Shown here one piece after another: positions 33,231 to 41,782 of a stretch of DNA of 41,782 nucleotides. Under the pieces are notes generated by a model. The model saw only the letters and a list, made by a program, of their open reading frames with translations. It was not told the DNA's origin and searched no databases. The position numbers and the translations under genes were made by a program. Numbering within the stretch: the stretch's first letter is position 1; each line of letters opens with the position of its first letter. This DNA comes from Asaia bogorensis (GTDB taxonomy: Bacteria > Pseudomonadota > Alphaproteobacteria > Reyranellales > Reyranellaceae): the NCBI GenBank assembly GCA_945889625.1, contig CAMDCE010000044.1:1-41782 (forward strand), written 5' to 3'.

Positions 33231-34046
33231 ATGACCGTTGTCGAGCGTCATCAACCCGCCCGCCACCGCACGATATTTTTGTCCGACGTCCATCTCGGCA
33301 CCCGCGGGTGTCAGGCCGAGCTGCTGCTCGACTTCCTGAAGAAGAACGAGTGCGAGAACCTATATCTGGTGGGCGACATCGTCGACGGCTGGCGGCTGAA
33401 GCGCTGGTGGTATTGGCCGCAGGCGCACAACGACGTGGTGCAGAAGATCCTGCGCAAGGCGCGCAAGGGCAGCAACGTGATCTATATCCCCGGCAATCAC
33501 GACGAGGCGGCGCGGCAGTATTGCCAGCTCACCTTCGGCGACGTCCGGGTCGAGGAAGAAGCGATCCACCAGATGGCCGACGGTCGCAGGCTGCTGATCA
33601 TCCATGGCGACAAATTCGACGGCATCGTGCGCTATGCGCGCTGGCTGGCGATCCTCGGCGACTGGGCTTACACCGCGGCGCTCCGCATCAACACCGTGTT
33701 CAACTGGGGCCGCCGCAAGCTCGGCCTGCCCTACTGGTCGCTGTCGGCCTATCTCAAGCACAAGGTCAAGAACGCCGTCCAGTTCATCGCCAACTATGAG
33801 CACGCCGTGGCGAGCGAAGCGCGGCGCCGCGGTGTCGACGGCGTGGTGTGCGGCCACATCCATCACGCCGAGATCCGCACCATCGAGGGCATTCTCTACT
33901 GCAATGACGGCGACTGGGTGGAGAGCTGTACCGCGCTGGTCGAGGATTTCGAGGGCCGGCTGCGCATCGTGCACTGGGCCGAGGAGCACGCGCGGCAGCA
34001 GTCGATATTGCCGCAATACGTGCCCGCCCAATTGGCGGCAGAGTAG
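33231..34046 (+). CDS. Metallophosphoesterase, UDP-2,3-diacylglucosamine diphosphatase (LpxH)-like
   Basis: 271 residues with a full calcineurin-like metal site: LSDVHLG (D19, H21), LVGDIVDGW (D49), PGNHDE (N89, H90), HGDKFD (H125) and CGHIHHAE. The Arg/Trp-rich segment RLKRWWYWPQ and the helical insertion YTAALRINTVFNWGRRK resemble the LpxH-like group found in alphaproteobacteria, which may act on lipid A precursors or other phospholipids; these bacteria often also have LpxI. The ATG at 33231 is chosen. It is followed by a glycosyltransferase after 6 bp. Confidence 0.87.
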   Translation: MTVVERHQPARHRTIFLSDVHLGTRGCQAELLLDFLKKNECENLYLVGDIVDGWRLKRWWYWPQAHNDVVQKILRKARKGSNVIYIPGNHDEAARQYCQLTFGDVRVEEEAIHQMADGRRLLIIHGDKFDGIVRYARWLAILGDWAYTAALRINTVFNWGRRKLGLPYWSLSAYLKHKVKNAVQFIANYEHAVASEARRRGVDGVVCGHIHHAEIRTIEGILYCNDGDWVESCTALVEDFEGRLRIVHWAEEHARQQSILPQYVPAQLAAE

Positions 34047-34052
34047 ACCCGG

Positions 34053-35102
34053 TTGCGCATTGCCATCGTCTCCGACGCCTGGCGCCCGCAGATCAACGGC
34101 GTGGTGCGGACCATCGAAACCGTCGTGCGACTGCTGCAGGCCGAGGGTCACGACGTCGAGGTTTTCGGCCCCGACCGCTTCCGTACCTTGCCCTGCCCGA
34201 CCTATCCCGAGATCCGTCTCTCGCTGTTTCCCTCGGCGCGACTGCATCACATGCTGAAGCTCTATGCGCCCGACGCCATCCATCTCGTCACCGAAGGCCC
34301 GCTCGGCTGGTCGGCGCGCGCCTTTTGCCGCAAGCGCAGGATCCCCTTCACGTCGGCCTACCACACGCGCTTCCCCGAATATGTCCGCGCCCGCATCCGC
34401 GTGCCGATAGCGTGGAGCTACGCCTTCGTGCGGATTTTCCATGCGCCGTCGTCGGCCGTGCTGGTGGTGGCCCAGTCGATCCGCGACGAGCTCGCTGCCC
34501 GTGGTTTCCAGAACCTGGTGCCGTGGTCGCGCGGCGTCGATATCGCCGCCTTCCGCCCGCAACCTCGCACAGAGCTCGGCGACCCGCGGCCGGTCTGGCT
34601 CTATGCCGGCCGGGTGGCGATCGAGAAGAACATCAAGGCCTTCCTCGACCTCGACCTGCCCGGCACCAAGTGGGTGGTGGGCGGCGGCCCGCAGCTCAAG
34701 GAGCTGAAGCGCCGTTACAAGAACGTGCATTTCTTCGGCTCGGTCGGCACCGAGGAGCTCTCGCTGCGCTACTCCCAGGCCGACTGCTTCGTCTTCCCCA
34801 GCCGCACCGATACCTTCGGCCTGGTGATGGTCGAGGCCTTGGCCTCGGGTGTGCCGGTCGCGGGCTACCCCGTGCCGGGCCCGCTCGATGTCGTCACCAC
34901 GCCCAAGGTCGGCGCCCTCGACGAGGACCTGCGCGCGGCCTGCCTCGCCGCTGTCGCCTGCGATCCGGCGGACTGCCGCCACCACGCCGAGAGCTTCACC
35001 TGGGCCGAGTGCGCCAAGCAGTTCCTCGACACGCTGCGCCCGATCCCGCGCAGCACCTGGCAGCCGCTGAAACGCCGGGTCGTGCCGAGCGCGGCGTCCT
35101 AG
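34053..35102 (+). CDS. Family-4 type glycosyltransferase (GT-B)
   Basis: 349 residues; start codon TTG at 34053, giving M-RIAIVSDAWRPQINGVVRT as expected for the N-terminal Rossmann domain. The GT4 donor-binding half has LYAGRVAIEKNIKAFLDLDL, GGGPQLKELKRRY and the EX7E-type segment PSRTDTFGLVMVEALASGVP. Neighbours (lipid kinase, LpxH-like enzyme) suggest a membrane lipid acceptor such as diacylglycerol; sugar donor unknown. The gene is followed by an 8-bp hairpin. Confidence 0.9.
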   Translation: MRIAIVSDAWRPQINGVVRTIETVVRLLQAEGHDVEVFGPDRFRTLPCPTYPEIRLSLFPSARLHHMLKLYAPDAIHLVTEGPLGWSARAFCRKRRIPFTSAYHTRFPEYVRARIRVPIAWSYAFVRIFHAPSSAVLVVAQSIRDELAARGFQNLVPWSRGVDIAAFRPQPRTELGDPRPVWLYAGRVAIEKNIKAFLDLDLPGTKWVVGGGPQLKELKRRYKNVHFFGSVGTEELSLRYSQADCFVFPSRTDTFGLVMVEALASGVPVAGYPVPGPLDVVTTPKVGALDEDLRAACLAAVACDPADCRHHAESFTWAECAKQFLDTLRPIPRSTWQPLKRRVVPSAAS

Positions 35103-35116
35103 CCAGAGGTGCCAAA

Positions 35117-35136
35117 CTTCCCACCCGCGTGGGAAG
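35117..35136 (+). terminator. Hairpin after the glycosyltransferase gene
   Basis: CTTCCCAC-CCGC-GTGGGAAG, a perfect 8-bp stem with a 4-base loop, 15 bp past the stop. Positioned between converging genes. Confidence 0.6.
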
Positions 35137-35224
35137 CCTCCGATGCCGATGGCACAAGGGTTTTGGGCGATTCTTCCCACTTCCCACTCCACCCCTGCGC
35201 GGCATTAGGATACCGCGCCACGAG

Positions 35225-35953
35225 TCAGCCGTTCGGCGGCTCACCGGCCTTGATCCAGGCCTGGTAGAGCTTCTTGGTCTCGTCGTTCGGCGGATAGGTG
35301 CCGGTGATGGGGATTCCCTTGCCGACCCGGATGGCGACGAATTTCTCCAGCCGCTCCTGCTCGAAGGAATCCCGGGCGACCTCATCAGCCAGATGCCGCG
35401 GTACGACGATGGCGCCGTCCTCGTCGGCCACGATCACGTCGCCGGGATAGACCGGCACGCCGCAGATGCCGACCGGCGTCTGGACCTCGACGGGATGCAG
35501 GTTGGCCATGCTGGGCGGCGCGGCGGCGGCGCTGCAGTAGACCGGCCAGTCGAACTTGCCGATCACCGGCGAGTCGCGCATCGCGCCGTCGCTCAGCACA
35601 CCGGCAACGCCACGCACCTTCAGGCGCAACGCCAGGATGTCGCCCAGGGTGCCCGAGCGCGTGTTGCCTTCGGTGCCAATCACCAAAACGTGGCCGGCAG
35701 GCGTCTCCTCGATCGCGGCGCGCTGCGCCGATGGCGGGTCGGCAGGCGTCGGCGGCTTGTCGAGATCCTCGCGGCTCGGGATGTAGCGCAGCGTATAGGC
35801 CGGCCCGACCAGCCGCGCTGCCTGGGGATTAAGCGGCTTCACGCCGTTGATCGCACAATTGCGGAAGCCCCGCTTCAGCATCTGCATCGAGACGGTGGCG
35901 GTGCTGGCGTACATGAAGTTCTTGATGGTCTCGGCCGACAACGGCTCCGTCAT
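35225..35953 (-). CDS. RraA-family protein (HMG-aldolase-like)
   Basis: 242 residues. The RraA fold is shown by TATVSMQMLKRGFRNCAING, ARLVGPAYTLRYIP, GHVLVIGTEGNTRSGTLGDI, RGVAGVLSDGAMRDSPVIGK and VYPGDVIVADEDGAIVVPRH. The D-G-A-M-R-D and GD-x6-D metal-site pattern suggests an aldolase/decarboxylase of oxo acids rather than the RNase E inhibitor. It lies 9 bp after xseA on the same strand, so it may share its transcript. Confidence 0.88.
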   Translation of the reverse strand: MTEPLSAETIKNFMYASTATVSMQMLKRGFRNCAINGVKPLNPQAARLVGPAYTLRYIPSREDLDKPPTPADPPSAQRAAIEETPAGHVLVIGTEGNTRSGTLGDILALRLKVRGVAGVLSDGAMRDSPVIGKFDWPVYCSAAAAPPSMANLHPVEVQTPVGICGVPVYPGDVIVADEDGAIVVPRHLADEVARDSFEQERLEKFVAIRVGKGIPITGTYPPNDETKKLYQAWIKAGEPPNG

Positions 35954-35962
35954 TCATTCCCC

Positions 35963-37477
35963 CTACAACAACGATCCCTGGTTGCCGCCGCCGTCTCGCC
36001 GCTTCGGCGGCGCAGCCGACGGACGCGGCGCCGTCGTCGGGGCGTCGGTCACGCGCGCGCCGATGCGGCCATCGGCGAATTCGATGCCGAGCACGTCGCC
36101 GGTCCGCGTGCCGGCCGCAGCCAGCACCGGCGCGCCGTCCTGATCGCGAACCAGGGCGAAGCCGCGGTTGAGCACGGAATGGAAGGAATAGCTTTCCAGC
36201 AGCTTGGTCGCCTGATCGACCCGCTGCAGGCCGCGCTCCAGCATGTCGCTGCCGGAACGCTTCAAGCGCTCGCCGAACTGGCCGAGACGATCTGCGGTGC
36301 GCTCGATTTTCTGGCGCGTGTCGCCGACATAGCGGCGCATCGCGCCTTCCAGCACGCGCACTTCGGCGACCAGCAACTGCTGCTTGGCGTTGATGACGGC
36401 AGTCGGACTGACCAGCCGGGCCGCTGCCAGCGCGTGGCCGCGGCGCTCGACGAGCTGGCGCGTCGCCAGCGCCAGCCGCTCGCCACTGACATCGAGCCGC
36501 TGCTGGCGTTCCTCGATCAGGCGGCGCGGATCGCCCAGCCCGCGCGCCAGGCCGGCCAACTCGACGGCCGATTCGCGCAGCATGCGATTGACCCCGCCGA
36601 CCAGCCGCTTGCCGTAGTCGAGCGTCTCGGCCAGCAGGTCGGCACGCACCGGCACCGCCATCTCGGCTGCCGCGGTCGGCGTCGGCGCCCGGCGGTCGGA
36701 GGCGAAATCGATCAGGGTGGTGTCGGTCTCGTGGCCGACCGCGGAGATCAGCGGGATGGTCGAGGCGGCGGCGGCGCGCACCACGATCTCTTCGTTGAAG
36801 GCCCAGAGATCTTCCAGGCTGCCGCCGCCGCGCGCCACGATCAGCACGTCGGGCCGCGGCACCGCACCGCCCACGGCAAGCTTGTTGAAGCCGGCGATGG
36901 CGGCGGCCACCTCGGCTGCCGCCTTCTCGCCCTGCACCGCGACCGGCCAGATCAGCACGTGGCGCGGGAAGCGGTCGGCCAGGCGATGCAGGATGTCGCG
37001 GATCACCGCGCCCGACGGCGAGGTCACCACGCCTATCACCCCGGGCAGGAAGGGCAGCTCCCGCTTGCGATCGTTGTCGAACAACCCCTCGGCCGCCAGC
37101 TTCTTGCGGCGCTCCTCCAGAAGCTTCAGCAGCGCGCCTTCACCCGCCAGTTCGAGGCGATCGACGATGATCTGGTAGCGAGAGGAGCCGGCATAGGTCG
37201 TGAGCTTGCCGGTGGCGATGACCTCCAGCCCTTCCTCGATCTTGATGCCCAGCCGCGGAATGGTCCCCTTCCAGGCGACGCCGTCGATCACGGCGTTTTC
37301 GTCCTTCAGGCGGAAATAGCAGTGGCCGGAGCGCGGAAAGGACGGCTGGCTGACCTCGCCCCTCACCCGGACCCGGGGAAACGCCGTCTCGATCTCGCGT
37401 TTCAGCGCAAACGACAGCTCCGAAACCGAGAATTCGGGGATATTGCCGACGGCGGCCGGGGCGTCCGAGTTTTCCAT
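35963..37477 (-). CDS. xseA: Exodeoxyribonuclease VII large subunit
   Basis: 504 residues. N-terminal OB fold EFSVSELSFALKREIETAFP, RGEVSQPSFPRSGHCYFRLK; catalytic core GVVTSPSGAVIRDILHRLAD and DVLIVARGGGSLEDLWAFNE with SAVGHETDTTLIDFASDRRA; then the long coiled-coil (from about 275) and a short tail. It degrades single-stranded DNA with the small subunit XseB, which is not in the window. Divergent from purD with 58 bp between starts, an arrangement common in alphaproteobacteria. Confidence 0.96.
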   Translation of the reverse strand: MENSDAPAAVGNIPEFSVSELSFALKREIETAFPRVRVRGEVSQPSFPRSGHCYFRLKDENAVIDGVAWKGTIPRLGIKIEEGLEVIATGKLTTYAGSSRYQIIVDRLELAGEGALLKLLEERRKKLAAEGLFDNDRKRELPFLPGVIGVVTSPSGAVIRDILHRLADRFPRHVLIWPVAVQGEKAAAEVAAAIAGFNKLAVGGAVPRPDVLIVARGGGSLEDLWAFNEEIVVRAAAASTIPLISAVGHETDTTLIDFASDRRAPTPTAAAEMAVPVRADLLAETLDYGKRLVGGVNRMLRESAVELAGLARGLGDPRRLIEERQQRLDVSGERLALATRQLVERRGHALAAARLVSPTAVINAKQQLLVAEVRVLEGAMRRYVGDTRQKIERTADRLGQFGERLKRSGSDMLERGLQRVDQATKLLESYSFHSVLNRGFALVRDQDGAPVLAAAGTRTGDVLGIEFADGRIGARVTDAPTTAPRPSAAPPKRRDGGGNQGSLL

Positions 37478-37535
37478 ATGACGCCGCAGCCTAGCGGCTT
37501 GTGCCCACGGCGCAAACTGTGGTCAAAGCCTCGCC

Positions 37536-38822
37536 ATGCGAATCCTGGTGGTGGGTGGCGGCGGCCGCGAACATGCTCTTTGTTGGGCCATAGCCGCGTC
37601 GCCGCTCTGCACCAAGCTCTACTGCGCCCCGGGCAACGCCGGCATCGCCCAGGTCGCCGAATGCATCGAGGTCGGCGCCGAGGACATCGCGGGCCAGATG
37701 GCGCTGGCCGAGCGCTTGAAGATCGATTTCGTGGTGATCGGCCCCGATGCACCTCTGGTGGCCGGCATGGCCGACGGCTTCACGGCCGCCGGCATCAAGG
37801 TGTTCGGCCCGTCGAAGAAGGCAGCCCAGCTCGAAGGCTCCAAGAGCTTCACCAAGGAACTCTGCCGTCGCCACAACATCCCGACCGCCGCCTACGAGCG
37901 CTTCACCGACGTGGCCAAGGCCGAGGCCTACGTGAAAGCCACCCACATCAAGTCGGGTGGCGCGCCGATCGTGGTCAAGGCCGACGGTCTCACCGCCGGC
38001 AAAGGCGTGATCGTGGCCGAGACCATCGACCAGGCCCTCGAGGCCGTGCGCGACATGCTGTCGGGCAACCGCTTCGGCACCGCCGGTGACGCCGTCGTGA
38101 TCGAGGAATTCATGGCGGGCGAGGAGGTGAGCCTGTTCGCGCTCTGCGACGGCGAGCACGTCCTGCCGCTCGCCGCAGCGCAGGACCACAAGCGCGTCTT
38201 CGATGGCGACAAGGGGCCCAACACCGGCGGCATGGGCGCCTATTCGCCGGTGCCCCTGCTCGATGCTGCCATGACCGAGCGTGCGCTGAGCGAGATCGTG
38301 CTGCCCACCGTGCGCGCGATGAAGGCCGACGGCATCCCCTTCAAGGGCGTGCTCTATGCCGGCCTGATGATCGACAGGAACGGGCCGCGGCTGGTCGAAT
38401 ACAATTGCCGCTTCGGCGACCCCGAGTGCCAGGTGCTGATGATGCGTCTGAAGTCCGACATTGTGCCGGCGCTGATGGCCTGTGCCGATGGCGGACTGAG
38501 GCATTTCGACCTGCGCTGGTCCGACGAGACGGCGCTCACCGTCATCCTGGCGACCAGGGGCTACCCCGGTGCCTATCAAAGGGGCAGCGAGATCAAGAAC
38601 CTTGCCGCAGCGGGCAAGGTCGAGGGCGTCGAGATCTTCCATGCCGGGACGAAAGCCGACGGCGGACGCGTCCTGGCCAATGGCGGACGGGTCCTGAACG
38701 TCACCGCCATGGCGCCCACTGTCGAGCAAGCCCGCGACCGGGCCTATCGCGCCGTCGACCTGATCGACTGGCCGGAGGGCTTCTGCCGGCGCGATATCGC
38801 GTGGCGGGCAGTTAAGAAATGA
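37536..38822 (+). CDS. purD: Phosphoribosylamine--glycine ligase
   Basis: 428 residues; step two of purine synthesis. MRILVVGGGGREHALCWAIA is the N-terminal domain; the ATP-grasp part has KSFTKELCRRHNIPTAAYER, PIVVKADGLTAGKGVIVAET, EEFMAGEEVSLFALCDGEHV and LVEYNCRFGDPECQ; C-terminal TKADGGRVLANGGRVLNVTA. All active-site blocks are intact. It ends directly at repeat copy D. Confidence 0.97.
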   Translation: MRILVVGGGGREHALCWAIAASPLCTKLYCAPGNAGIAQVAECIEVGAEDIAGQMALAERLKIDFVVIGPDAPLVAGMADGFTAAGIKVFGPSKKAAQLEGSKSFTKELCRRHNIPTAAYERFTDVAKAEAYVKATHIKSGGAPIVVKADGLTAGKGVIVAETIDQALEAVRDMLSGNRFGTAGDAVVIEEFMAGEEVSLFALCDGEHVLPLAAAQDHKRVFDGDKGPNTGGMGAYSPVPLLDAAMTERALSEIVLPTVRAMKADGIPFKGVLYAGLMIDRNGPRLVEYNCRFGDPECQVLMMRLKSDIVPALMACADGGLRHFDLRWSDETALTVILATRGYPGAYQRGSEIKNLAAAGKVEGVEIFHAGTKADGGRVLANGGRVLNVTAMAPTVEQARDRAYRAVDLIDWPEGFCRRDIAWRAVKK

Positions 38823-38826
38823 CCTC

Positions 38827-38954
38827 CCTCCCCATTCAAACGGGGAGGTGGCGCCCTCTTGGGGCGACGGAGGGGTCATAGACCCAACGGACGTATACCT
38901 GTGGCTCATGACCCCTCCGCCCCTGCGGGGCACCTCCCCATATGAATGGGGAGG
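38827..38954. repeat. Paired palindromic repeat (BIME-like), copy D
   Basis: Hairpin CCTCCCC/GGGGAGG (38827-38848), then CGGAGGGGTCAT (38868-38879) pairing perfectly with ATGACCCCTCCG (38908-38919), then CCTCCCCAT-ATGA-ATGGGGAGG (38933-38954). Begins 5 bp after the purD stop and ends 31 bp before the MBL-hydrolase start. Same head-to-head unit order as copies A and B, between two genes of the same orientation. Confidence 0.85.
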
Positions 38955-38985
38955 AAAAAAAGTTGAAGCGGCGCTAGGTTGTCCC

Positions 38986-40113
38986 ATGCCTGACGCCATC
39001 ACCGAGTCCCAACGCCTTCTGGCGCAGCTGCGCTTTCCCTGCGGCGACGTGCCCGAACCCGGCGACATCAAGAATGTTGCCCCGGGCATCTATTGGCTGC
39101 GCATGCCGCTGCCCTTCCAGCTCAACCACATCAACCTGTGGCTGATCGAAGAAAAGGACGGCTGGACGATCGTCGATACCGGCATCAATACGCAGGCCAC
39201 GCGCGACTTGTGGGAAAAGATCTTCGCCGAGAAACTGAACGGCAAGCCGGTGACGCGCGTGGTCGCCACCCACCTCCATCCCGACCATGTGGGGCTGGCC
39301 GGCTGGCTGTGCGAGCGCTGGAAGGCGCCGCTCTGGATGACGCTCGGCGAATACATGAGCGCGATCGCGGCGCGCAACGACTTCATCGAGAACGAGGACC
39401 TGCGCGCAGCCCACCTGGCGCGCAATGGCGTGCCGGCCGAAAAAATCGCGTTGTTCCACAGACACAAGGGCGGCTACGCCAAGGGCGTTACGCCGCTTCC
39501 GCCCGCCTTCCAGCGCATGATCCACGCCCATCCGATCACGCTCGGCGGCCATCGCTGGGACGTCATCGTCGGCCGCGGCCATGCGCCCGAGCATGCCTCT
39601 CTATGGTGCCCCGAGCTCAACGTGCTGATCGCCGGCGACCAGGTGCTGCCCAAGATCAGCACCAATGTCGGCGTGTGGCCGAACGAGCCGTTTGCCGACG
39701 CGCTGACCTGGTTCCTCGACGGCTTCTCGCGCTTCCGCCGCCTGCCGGCCGACGCGCTGGTGCTGCCCTCGCACGGCTTTCCCTTCGTCGGCATGCACAC
39801 GAGGCTCGACCAGCTCGTGGCGCATCACGATGCCCGGCTGAACGAGATCACTGCAGCGATCGCGCGGACCGGGCCCACGGGCTCGACCGGCTGGGACATG
39901 GTGCCGGTGCTGTTCGCGCGTCACCTCGACAACAACCAGGTGGTCTTTGCCTTCGGCGAGACGCTGGCGCATCTCCATTGCCTGGAGACGCGAGCGCGCG
40001 CCAAGAGGATCGTGGTGGACGGCGTGCACCGCTTCGTAGCGTTCGTCGACACCGGTGCTCAATCGCCCAACGACGATTCCGAGACCGATATGATGGATAC
40101 CGGCACGGCGTAG
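38986..40113 (+). CDS. MBL-fold metallo-hydrolase
   Basis: 375 residues. The metal-binding [14 protein letters not shown] (HxHxDH) near residue 96, [12 protein letters not shown] with a further His, and GDQVLPKIS with the bridging Asp are all present; an extra C-terminal helical domain ([20 protein letters not shown]) fits the LACTB2/hydroxyacylglutathione-hydrolase-like lactonase/thioesterase group. The ATG at 38986 is chosen since longer frames read into repeat copy D. Substrate unknown; it is followed by queA after 5 bp. Confidence 0.88.
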   Translation: MPDAITESQRLLAQLRFPCGDVPEPGDIKNVAPGIYWLRMPLPFQLNHINLWLIEEKDGWTIVDTGINTQATRDLWEKIFAEKLNGKPVTRVVATHLHPDHVGLAGWLCERWKAPLWMTLGEYMSAIAARNDFIENEDLRAAHLARNGVPAEKIALFHRHKGGYAKGVTPLPPAFQRMIHAHPITLGGHRWDVIVGRGHAPEHASLWCPELNVLIAGDQVLPKISTNVGVWPNEPFADALTWFLDGFSRFRRLPADALVLPSHGFPFVGMHTRLDQLVAHHDARLNEITAAIARTGPTGSTGWDMVPVLFARHLDNNQVVFAFGETLAHLHCLETRARAKRIVVDGVHRFVAFVDTGAQSPNDDSETDMMDTGTA

Positions 40114-40118
40114 AGCCG

Positions 40119-41147
40119 ATGCGCGTCGATCTCTTCGACTTCGACCTGCCCGACAATCTGATCGCCCAGCGGCCCGTCTCGCCGCGCGATTCGGCGCGCC
40201 TGCTCGAGGTCGCGGTCGATGGCCTGCATGACCGCGTCGTCCGGGATTTGCCGTCGCTCCTCAAGAAAGGCGACCTGCTGGTGTTCAACGACACCAAGGT
40301 GATCCCGGCACGGCTTCTTGGCACTCGGCCGGGGGGCGGCAAGATCGAAGCCCTGCTGATCCGCGACATGGGCGGCGGCCACTGGCTGTGCTTCGCCCGG
40401 CCAGCCAAGCGCCTCAAGCTGGGCGACGCGCTTGCCTTCGGGTCCCTCGGTGCCACCGTCGCTTCCAAGCACGACGACGGCTCGATCGTGCTGGCCTTCG
40501 ACCTGAGCGGCGCGCCGTTCCTTGCGGCCCTCGAAGGCGCGGGTGCTGTGCCCCTGCCGCCCTATATCCGCAGCGGCACTGCCGATGCCCGCGACCGCAT
40601 CGACTACCAGACGCTGTTCGCCAAATATGACGGCTCGGTCGCCGCGCCGACGGCGGGCCTGCATTTCACGGCGGAACTGATGGCGGCGCTTGCTGACGCC
40701 GGGATCATGACCGCCAGCGTCACGCTGCATGTCGGCGCCGGCACCTTCCAGCCCGTTCGGGTCGATGACACGGCCGATCACACCATGCACGCCGAATGGG
40801 GCGAGGTGCCGGAAGCGACGGCCCGTGCGGTCGCCGACGCGCACACCGCCGGGGGACGAGTTGTGGCTGTCGGCACGACGTCGCTCCGCCTGCTGGAAGC
40901 GGTGACGCGCGCACATGACGGTGCGGTGACGGCGTGGAGCGGCGAGACTGATATTTTCATCACGCCGGGATATGACTTTCACGCCGTCGACGGGCTGCTG
41001 ACCAACTTCCATCTGCCGCGCTCGACCCTGTTCATGCTGGTGGCAGCTTTTGCCGGCCTGGAGCGCATGAAGATGGCCTACGCACACGCCATCGCCGAGC
41101 GATACCGCTTCTATTCCTACGGCGATTGTTGTTTGTTGCGGCGATGA
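40119..41147 (+). CDS. queA: S-adenosylmethionine:tRNA ribosyltransferase-isomerase
   Basis: 342 residues; adds the cyclopentenediol precursor to preQ1-tRNA in queuosine synthesis. Family blocks: [98 protein letters not shown] and [20 protein letters not shown]. It overlaps the start of tgt by ATGA, a typical alphaproteobacterial queA-tgt pair. Confidence 0.97.
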   Translation: MRVDLFDFDLPDNLIAQRPVSPRDSARLLEVAVDGLHDRVVRDLPSLLKKGDLLVFNDTKVIPARLLGTRPGGGKIEALLIRDMGGGHWLCFARPAKRLKLGDALAFGSLGATVASKHDDGSIVLAFDLSGAPFLAALEGAGAVPLPPYIRSGTADARDRIDYQTLFAKYDGSVAAPTAGLHFTAELMAALADAGIMTASVTLHVGAGTFQPVRVDDTADHTMHAEWGEVPEATARAVADAHTAGGRVVAVGTTSLRLLEAVTRAHDGAVTAWSGETDIFITPGYDFHAVDGLLTNFHLPRSTLFMLVAAFAGLERMKMAYAHAIAERYRFYSYGDCCLLRR

Positions 41148-41782
41148 GTCTGTCCTTCGAATTCCTGGGTACCGACGGCGCGGCCCGCCGCGGCCGCATC
41201 GCGACGGCGCACGGCACTGTCGAGACGCCGGCCTTCATGCCGGTCGGCACCGCCGGCACCGTGAAAGCGATGCTGCCGCAGTCGGTCGCCGAGACGGGCG
41301 CCGAGATCGTGCTGGGCAACACCTTGCACCTGATGTTGCGGCCGGGAGCGGAGCGCATCGCCGCCCTGGGCGGCCTGCACAAGTTCATGAACTGGCCGGG
41401 ACCGATCCTCACCGACTCGGGCGGCTTCCAGGTCATGTCGCTGGCCGAGCTGCGCAAGATCGATCCCGAGGGCGTGACCTTCCGCTCGCCGGTCGACGGC
41501 TCGGAGCATCGCCTGACGCCTGAGCGGTCGATCGAGATCCAGCGCCTGCTCGACGCCGACATCACCATGTCGTTCGACGAATGCACGAGCTGGCCGGTCG
41601 AGGAGCCGGCGGCGGCGGCCTCCATGCGGCTTTCCATGAAATGGGCGGCGGCGGGCAAGCGCGCATTCGTGGATAAGCCGGGCTACGGGCTGTTCGGCAT
41701 CGTCCAGGGCAGTGTCTTTCCGGCCTTGCGCGAGGAAAGCGTCAAGGCGCTCTCAGCCATCGGCTTCGACGGCTACGCGATC
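41144..41782 (+). CDS. tgt: Queuine tRNA-ribosyltransferase (cut by window end)
   Basis: The first 213 residues of tRNA-guanine transglycosylase, which exchanges guanine-34 for preQ1. [60 protein letters not shown] (general-base Asp), [10 protein letters not shown] and [18 protein letters not shown] are all in register. The nucleophilic Asp and the zinc-binding C-terminus lie beyond the window. The truncation is the sequence edge, not a mutation. Confidence 0.95.
   Translation, partial: MSLSFEFLGTDGAARRGRIATAHGTVETPAFMPVGTAGTVKAMLPQSVAETGAEIVLGNTLHLMLRPGAERIAALGGLHKFMNWPGPILTDSGGFQVMSLAELRKIDPEGVTFRSPVDGSEHRLTPERSIEIQRLLDADITMSFDECTSWPVEEPAAAASMRLSMKWAAAGKRAFVDKPGYGLFGIVQGSVFPALREESVKALSAIGFDGYAI

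Noticed and set aside
34325..38089. Very long plus-strand frame (about 1254 codons) across the glycosyltransferase, RraA, xseA and purD region
   Set aside because: It is out of frame or antisense to four well-supported genes and has shadow-like composition with no recognisable domain.
41144..41782. Truncated tgt as a pseudogene
   Set aside because: All motifs are in register up to the last base; the truncation is the end of the supplied sequence.

Overview
The window is GC-rich, densely coded bacterial chromosome. Housekeeping content (ubiA and ubiD-like genes, plant-type gshA, xseA divergent from purD, queA-tgt, tldD/tldE, a type-2 leuA behind a short leader peptide), two Bug-type solute receptors and a CaiB-type CoA transferase point to an alphaproteobacterium, probably a Reyranella- or Rhodospirillales-like lineage. 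The genus is inferred from protein flavour and gene order; no rRNA is present.

Left edge (1-400): a more AT-rich end with the N-terminus of a tyrosine-type integrase running off the window, next to the 5' half of tRNA-Leu(CAA), which stops being tRNA exactly in the anticodon loop while its promoter is still present. This looks like the right boundary of an integrated island lying to the left. Region 400-6,320 (+): acyl-CoA ligase, BT1-like transporter, NTF2-fold protein, quinone oxidoreductase-like enzyme, tldD. Region 6,441-11,702 (-): a four-gene cluster (VOC protein, secreted protein, ketopantoate-reductase-like enzyme, mandelonitrile-lyase-like cupin), then gshA and rsmE. Region 11,751-14,651 (+): ubiA, an ETF-beta-lysine-methyltransferase-like gene, a Cys-rich YkgJ-like protein, creA. 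Region 14,789-19,572: a 2OG-oxygenase-like gene (-) divergent from a ubiD-family gene (+), a tiny membrane ORF (-), a membrane protein (+), and a luciferase-like oxidoreductase (-) bracketed by two inverted copies of a 125-bp palindromic element. Region 19,724-23,242: GNAT and APH-like kinase (-), divergent from a TetR gene with a DUF2852 gene behind it, both carrying the same operator; then a hypothetical (-).

Region 23,465-26,748 (-): CaiB-type CoA transferase plus two tandem Bug receptors with Tat-type signals, probably uptake and CoA activation of a carboxylic acid. Region 26,910-32,201 (+): His/Arg-rich secreted protein, leuA with an apparently leaderless leader-peptide attenuator, a small secreted protein, tldE and a lytic transglycosylase. 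Region 32,205-35,102: a lipid-kinase gene divergent from an LpxH-like phosphoesterase plus glycosyltransferase pair, a likely membrane glycolipid locus. Region 35,225-41,782: RraA-like gene and xseA (-), purD, an MBL hydrolase, queA and tgt (cut by the window end) (+).

Dispersed palindromes are the main non-coding theme: four copies of a GGGGAGGTG/GGAGGGGTCA paired repeat at gene ends, one GTCATCCCGAG nested palindrome, the inverted 125-bp pair, and several strong hairpins. No CRISPR array, rRNA or complete tRNA was seen. The most notable signals are the split tRNA with integrase, the leuA leader, the TetR operator pair and the repeat families; no clearly novel multi-gene defence or biosynthetic system was recognised.
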